Below are positions 6,103 through 8,970 of a stretch of DNA of 8,970 nt, piece by piece (within the stretch, counting starts at the first letter, position 1; the number at the start of each line of letters is the position of its first letter). The DNA comes from an uncultured Bacilli bacterium. Its GTDB lineage: Bacteria; Bacillota_I; Bacilli_A; RF39; UBA660. The stretch is from NCBI GenBank assembly GCA_947625425.1, contig CANQOH010000041.1, forward strand, positions 1 through 8,970. Direction: 5' to 3'. Position numbers and translations under genes: made by a program. The notes below the pieces were generated by a model. That model was not told the origin of the DNA. It ran no database searches and saw only the letters and a list, made by a program, of their open reading frames with translations.

Positions 6103-6127
6103 CAATAAAAAATAAATTTACTATAAT
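6099..6127 (+). promoter_or_regulatory. Perfect-consensus promoter of the gltX T-box unit
   Basis: TTGACA (6099-6104), exactly 17 bp, and TATAAT (6122-6127) match the SigA consensus at all twelve positions. The TGA stop codon of the preceding gene is contained in the -35. Transcription would start near 6134. Such a strong promoter suits a gene controlled afterwards by transcription attenuation. Confidence 0.93.
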
Positions 6128-6133
6128 GAAACC

Positions 6134-6345
6134 ACAAACGAAGAAAAAGAAGAGTAGATTAATCAATGTATCAAAGAGAGTTTCTGGTTGGTGTAAAGAA
6201 ACATATATATTAATTGAAGAAACTTTGGAGTTGAATAATGTATATAAGTTATTCCGCTAGCAGCGTTAAAACAAATAAGGTGTTAATAACACAAATTAAG
6301 GTGGTACCACGAAACATTTCGTCCTTTAGGAAGAAATGTTTTTTT
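6134..6345 (+). promoter_or_regulatory. T-box leader (tRNA-Glu sensing) of gltX
   Basis: Class T-box riboswitch. Stem I: base CGAAG/CTTTG (6139-6143, 6223-6227), 5' loop side ending AGTA (6153-6156), upper helix GATTAAT/ATTAATT (6157-6163, 6209-6215), AGAGAG (6175-6180), and apical hairpin GTTTCT/AGAAAC (6180-6185, 6197-6202) with the conserved GGTTGGTGTAA loop. The specifier is GAA (6216-6218; the next triplet, 6219-6221, is also GAA), meaning Glu. The T-box core is AAGGTGGTACCACG (6298-6311). Its antiterminator is AAGG/CCTT (6298-6301, 6323-6326) flanking a 7-nt TGGTACC bulge and ACGAA/TTCGT. TGGT pairs with the ACCA end of uncharged tRNA-Glu. The competing terminator starts at 6312. Uncharged tRNA-Glu should raise gltX transcription. 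Confidence 0.95.
6312..6345 (+). terminator. T-box conditional terminator
   Basis: AAACATTTC (6312-6320) pairs with GAAATGTTT (6333-6341), extended inside by TCC/GGA, followed by T's to 6345. It shares 6312-6326 with the antiterminator, so the two folds exclude each other. Confidence 0.93.
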
Positions 6346-6365
6346 ATTTAGAAAGGAAGATGAAA

Positions 6366-8021
6366 ATGACTACCAAAGATTTAGCTGATTTGATATTCCC
6401 AAATATCACAAAAACAATTGAGGATTATGAAAAAATGTATCCTGAAAGAGATTTACCAGAAGGAGCTAAAGTAACAAGATTTGCTCCATCACCAACTGGC
6501 TTTATGCATATTGGTAACTTTATGTCTGTTACGATTGATTACTTACTAGCTCGTCAAAGTAAAGGAGTTTTCTATTTAAGAAATGAAGATACTGATAGTG
6601 CCCGTGAAATCGAAGGTGCTGTTGAAGCTATTCGTCATATCTTAGATCAATATGATTATATTCCAGATGAATATGAATATCGTGATATTAATGATGAAAA
6701 AGGATTATATGGTCCATATATTCAATCAGAAAGAAAAGAAATTTATCATGCTTTTATTAAACATTTAATTATTGAAGGTAAAGCTTATCCATGTTTCTTA
6801 ACGCAAGAAGAAATGGATTCTATTCGTGAATCTCAAAGTCGTGATAAAAGAAGAATTGGTATTTATGGTCGTTATGCCAAATATCGTAACTTAACTCCAG
6901 ATGAAGCTGCTGAACGTATTAAAAATGGTGAAAAATATACTATCAGATTAAAGAGTTCTGGTGATTTTAATCGTAAATTTAAATTTGTTGACTTAGCTAA
7001 TGGTGAAATGGAATTCCCTGAAAATGATATTGATATTCCAATTATGAAATCTAGTAACTTATTACCAACATATCATTTTGCTCATCTAGTTGATGATCAT
7101 TTAATGCGTACAACTCATGTAGTTCGTGGTCAAGAGTGGATAAGTTCTATTCCAGTTCACTATGAATTGTTTAAAACTTTTGGTTTCAAAATGCCTAAAT
7201 ATGTTCACACACCATTAATTATTAAAAAAGATGGTGATAAGATTAGAAAAATATCTAAACGTTTAGATCCTGAAGCTCGTATGACCTATTATGAAGAAAA
7301 AGGTTATCCTAAATATGCTTTAACTGAAAGTATTATGACTATTATTAATTCTAACTACGAAGCTTGGCGTGAAGGTCATCCTGATGCTCCATTTACTGAA
7401 TTTGAATTTTCCCCAAAGAAAATGTCTGCTTCTGGTGCCTTATTTGATTTAGATAAACTAGATAACATTTCTAAAAACTACTTAAGTCGTTTAAAAGCTA
7501 CTGAAGTATTTGATTTATTAGATAATTGGTCAAAAACTTATGATAAAGAATTTAATGAATTAATAAATAAATATAAAGAATATACTACTAATGTTTTAAA
7601 TATTGAAAGAGAACAAAAGAAGCCACGTAAAGATTATGCTTGTCTATCTGAAGTTAAAAGTCAAATCTGGTATATGTTCGATGAACTATTTACTGATGTC
7701 AACTATGAATTCGCAGAAAACTTAACTCAAGAAGAAATAAGTAATGTCTTAAATACTTACTTTAATGAATACTATAATGAAGCTGATGACAAAGATACTT
7801 GGTTTAATAAAATGAAAGAAATGACAGATAAGTTAGGTTATTGCTCTGATATGAAAGAATATAAGGCAAATCCTGATAAATACAAGGGTAGTGTTGCTGA
7901 TATTTCTAACATTATTAGAGTAGGAGTAACATCTAAATCCCAAACTCCAGACCTATATGTTATTCTTCAATTATTAGGTTTAGAAAGAATTAAAAATAGA
8001 ATTTCACAAATTAATAAATAA
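6366..8021 (+). CDS. gltX: Glutamyl-tRNA synthetase
   Basis: Class I aminoacyl-tRNA synthetase that charges tRNA-Glu. The N-terminal catalytic domain has RFAPSPTGFMHIGN with the HIGH-type motif at 48-51, and the KMSKS-type loop is KISKR at 295-299. Typical GluRS blocks include NEDTD (73-77), TYHFAHLVDDHLMRTTHVVRG (235-255) and the QSERKEIY segment near 120. The 551-aa length exceeds the usual 470-490 aa. The N-terminal lead (about 35 aa) and long C-terminal half match the longer GluRS form I recall from Clostridia. The ATG at 6366 is chosen because AAAGGAAG (6352-6359) lies 6 nt upstream. The in-frame ATG at 6336 sits inside the terminator hairpin, and that at 6360 is too close to the SD. Controlled by the T-box just upstream; no strong terminator follows. 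Confidence 0.95.
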   Translation: MTTKDLADLIFPNITKTIEDYEKMYPERDLPEGAKVTRFAPSPTGFMHIGNFMSVTIDYLLARQSKGVFYLRNEDTDSAREIEGAVEAIRHILDQYDYIPDEYEYRDINDEKGLYGPYIQSERKEIYHAFIKHLIIEGKAYPCFLTQEEMDSIRESQSRDKRRIGIYGRYAKYRNLTPDEAAERIKNGEKYTIRLKSSGDFNRKFKFVDLANGEMEFPENDIDIPIMKSSNLLPTYHFAHLVDDHLMRTTHVVRGQEWISSIPVHYELFKTFGFKMPKYVHTPLIIKKDGDKIRKISKRLDPEARMTYYEEKGYPKYALTESIMTIINSNYEAWREGHPDAPFTEFEFSPKKMSASGALFDLDKLDNISKNYLSRLKATEVFDLLDNWSKTYDKEFNELINKYKEYTTNVLNIEREQKKPRKDYACLSEVKSQIWYMFDELFTDVNYEFAENLTQEEISNVLNTYFNEYYNEADDKDTWFNKMKEMTDKLGYCSDMKEYKANPDKYKGSVADISNIIRVGVTSKSQTPDLYVILQLLGLERIKNRISQINK

Positions 8022-8121
8022 GAAAATAATTTATTTTAAACTTTACAGTCTTATATTTAAAAAAGGTTCTAAATTACTCAAAAATATATTAAAATTAATA
8101 TAGCAACTAAAAGTTAACAAT

Positions 8122-8150
8122 TTGCTAATATTTTATATATATGTTATAAT
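8122..8150 (+). promoter_or_regulatory. Promoter of the HD-domain gene
   Basis: TTGCTA (8122-8127), a 17-bp spacer and extended -10 TGTTATAAT (8142-8150). The -35 is also the right arm of an inverted repeat (TAGCAA at 8101-8106, TTGCTA at 8122-8127), which could be an operator. The remaining bases from 8022 to 8100 are AT-rich and show nothing else convincing. Confidence 0.75.
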
Positions 8151-8173
8151 GACGAAGTCCGAGGTGATTTTGG

Positions 8174-8674
8174 ATGAGTAAACAAAGTACAGAAGACTTT
8201 TACTCGTTAATTAAGGATATAACTGATAATAAAGATTTTAATAGATTAAATAAAGAATTACATCATGGTATTACAAGATATGATCATTCAATGCGTGTCG
8301 CTAAATGGACATATCAAATATGTAATAAATTTAATATAAAAAGTATTAATGAAACTACTAGAGCTGCTTTACTTCATGATTTCTTTATCGATGAAGATTT
8401 AGCTGATGAAAATGGTGCCCAAAAATTAAAAGACCATCCATCTAAAGCTTTAGAAAATAGTTTAAAATACTATGAATTAAACAACATTCAACAAGATATA
8501 ATCAAATCTCACATGTTTCCATGTAGTTCTGTCGTTCCTAAATACAAAGAATCTTGGTTAGTATCAGGAATTGATAAAATTGTTGGTGCATATGAAATGT
8601 TAAGATTTAAAACATCTTTATATATGGGGATATATCTATTATTCTTATTTGAAATAATAAGATTGCCAAGATAA
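8174..8674 (+). CDS. Small HD-domain phosphohydrolase family protein
   Basis: A 166-aa protein with the metal-binding signature of HD-superfamily hydrolases: H38 (in RYDHSMRVA), the HD doublet H68-D69 (ALLHDFF), H88 (KDHPS), H113 (KSHMFP) and D134 (GIDKIV). These enzymes hydrolyse phosphoesters, often of nucleotides; the substrate here cannot be named. The H-HD-H-H-D order is that of HD proteins with more than one metal site. The C-terminus (about 148-163) is hydrophobic, LYMGIYLLFLFEII, and may touch the membrane or pack in a dimer. GAGGTGAT (8161-8168) lies 5 nt before the ATG. It has its own promoter and terminator, so it is a single-gene unit and its neighbours give no clue to its role. 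Confidence 0.88.
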   Translation: MSKQSTEDFYSLIKDITDNKDFNRLNKELHHGITRYDHSMRVAKWTYQICNKFNIKSINETTRAALLHDFFIDEDLADENGAQKLKDHPSKALENSLKYYELNNIQQDIIKSHMFPCSSVVPKYKESWLVSGIDKIVGAYEMLRFKTSLYMGIYLLFLFEIIRLPR

Positions 8675-8703
8675 AAGATATTACTAGTTAATATCTTTTT
8701 TTT
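8673..8703 (+). terminator. Terminator of the HD-domain gene
   Basis: AAAAGATATTA (8673-8683) and TAATATCTTTT (8689-8699) form a perfect 11-bp stem with a 5-nt loop, then T's to 8703. The left arm overlaps the stop codon (8672-8674). Confidence 0.88.
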
Positions 8704-8799
8704 GTAATAATTTATAACTTAAAACATATAATAAAAAGAGATATAATTTAATGTTATAACTCCATAATAAAAAACTATCTTAAAATTATCGATTTAAAT

Positions 8800-8827
8800 T
8801 TGACAATACCTTTTAATATGATATAAT
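8800..8827 (+). promoter_or_regulatory. Strong promoter P1, probably of an rRNA operon
   Basis: TTGACA (8800-8805), a 16-bp spacer and extended -10 TGATATAAT (8819-8827): consensus in both hexamers. The first of two tandem promoters about 100 bp apart, with no coding frame between. The stretch from 8704 to 8799 is plain AT-rich sequence in which I see no gene. Confidence 0.85.
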
Positions 8828-8901
8828 TGAATTACTTTTACGGGAAAAAGCATTAGAAAATGTCCAAAAATTCGATTTTTTAAGAAAAACCTTAAAAAAA
8901 G

Positions 8902-8931
8902 TTGACAAAAGGAATTATGATTTGGTATATT
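8902..8931 (+). promoter_or_regulatory. Strong promoter P2, probably of an rRNA operon
   Basis: TTGACA (8902-8907), an 18-bp spacer and extended -10 TGGTATATT (8923-8931). A- and T-tracts at 8876-8900 directly upstream look like an UP element. The expected start is near G8938. Confidence 0.85.
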
Positions 8932-8936
8932 ACTAA

Positions 8937-8970
8937 TGCAACACGGAAAAAGTTGCAAAAATGATCTTTG
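8937..8970 (+). promoter_or_regulatory. Start of an rRNA-type leader with partial boxA
   Basis: A short hairpin, TGCAAC (8937-8942) with GTTGCA (8952-8957), is followed by TGATCTTTG at 8962-8970. That matches the start of the Gram-positive boxA antitermination element (TGYTCTTTGAAAA), cut by the window edge. With P1 and P2 this suggests a 16S rRNA gene just downstream. Confidence 0.55.

Noticed and set aside
6100..6108. TGA read as Trp (mycoplasma code), adding two codons to the phosphoesterase
   Set aside because: Every Trp codon in the genes is TGG and no gene has an internal TGA, unlike code-4 organisms.
5886..6137. An 83-aa open frame on the - strand
   Set aside because: It lies opposite the 3' end of the phosphoesterase gene, has no ribosome binding site, and its translation is a low-complexity shadow of that gene.
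6336..6365. ATG at 6336 (or 6360) as the gltX start
   Set aside because: 6336 is in the 3' arm of the T-box terminator with no SD; 6360 directly abuts the SD. The ATG at 6366 has correct spacing.
8023..8037. AAAATAA/TTATTTT palindrome after gltX as a terminator
   Set aside because: The arms are A/T only with a one-base centre and no clear T-run, so any RNA hairpin would be very weak.
1..8970. CRISPR array, insertion sequence, prophage, toxin-antitoxin or defence cluster
   Set aside because: I found no regularly spaced direct repeats, transposase or integrase motifs, phage structural genes or paired small toxin/antitoxin frames.

Overview
The window is AT-rich DNA that reads as a low-GC Gram-positive bacterium (Bacillota, possibly one of the small-genome Bacilli or Mollicutes-like gut lineages). 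The signs are a T-box leader, TTGACA/TATAAT promoters, AGGAGG/AGGTGA ribosome binding sites, CCA-encoding tRNA, short U-tailed terminators and a clostridial-type long glutamyl-tRNA synthetase. Every Trp in the genes is TGG and one gene ends in TGA, so the standard bacterial code applies. A VanY-type peptidoglycan carboxypeptidase suggests a cell with a wall rather than a true mycoplasma. All genes but one lie on the + strand.

Layout. 1-255: the end of an unrecognised gene and a convergent bidirectional terminator. 253-513 (-): a DUF1653 protein, divergent from 614-1624 (+), a membrane-anchored VanY/M15B carboxypeptidase with an Ig-like domain; their promoters sit back to back. 1633-2636: an unrecognised 315-aa protein carrying a QLDLF pentapeptide, whose promoter and ribosome binding site are folded into the hairpin behind the VanY gene. 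2668-4439: a compact pyrimidine-salvage operon, cdd (cytidine deaminase) - udp (uridine phosphorylase) - a membrane-anchored thioredoxin-like protein with a single Cys, closed by a terminator. 4442-4600: a complete tRNA transcription unit (promoter, tRNA-Glu with anticodon CTC, terminator). 4603-6102: a small membrane protein and an HTH-metallophosphoesterase fusion. 6099-8021: a consensus promoter, a T-box leader with Glu specifier GAA, and gltX. 8122-8703: an HD-domain protein with its own promoter and terminator. 8800-8970: tandem strong promoters and the start of what looks like a boxA, probably the leader of an rRNA operon beginning just past the window edge.

How they work together. cdd converts cytidine to uridine and udp releases uracil plus ribose-1-phosphate. 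The T-box lets uncharged tRNA-Glu switch on gltX. The window is thus mainly housekeeping (translation, nucleotide salvage, wall trimming) with several unrecognised small proteins. I see no mobile element, CRISPR array, toxin-antitoxin pair or defence island, and no clear new multi-gene system. The most unusual points are the combined promoter/hairpin/SD at 1633-1691, the tRNA-Glu(CUC) with C at position 55, and the single-Cys thioredoxin-like protein coupled to pyrimidine salvage.
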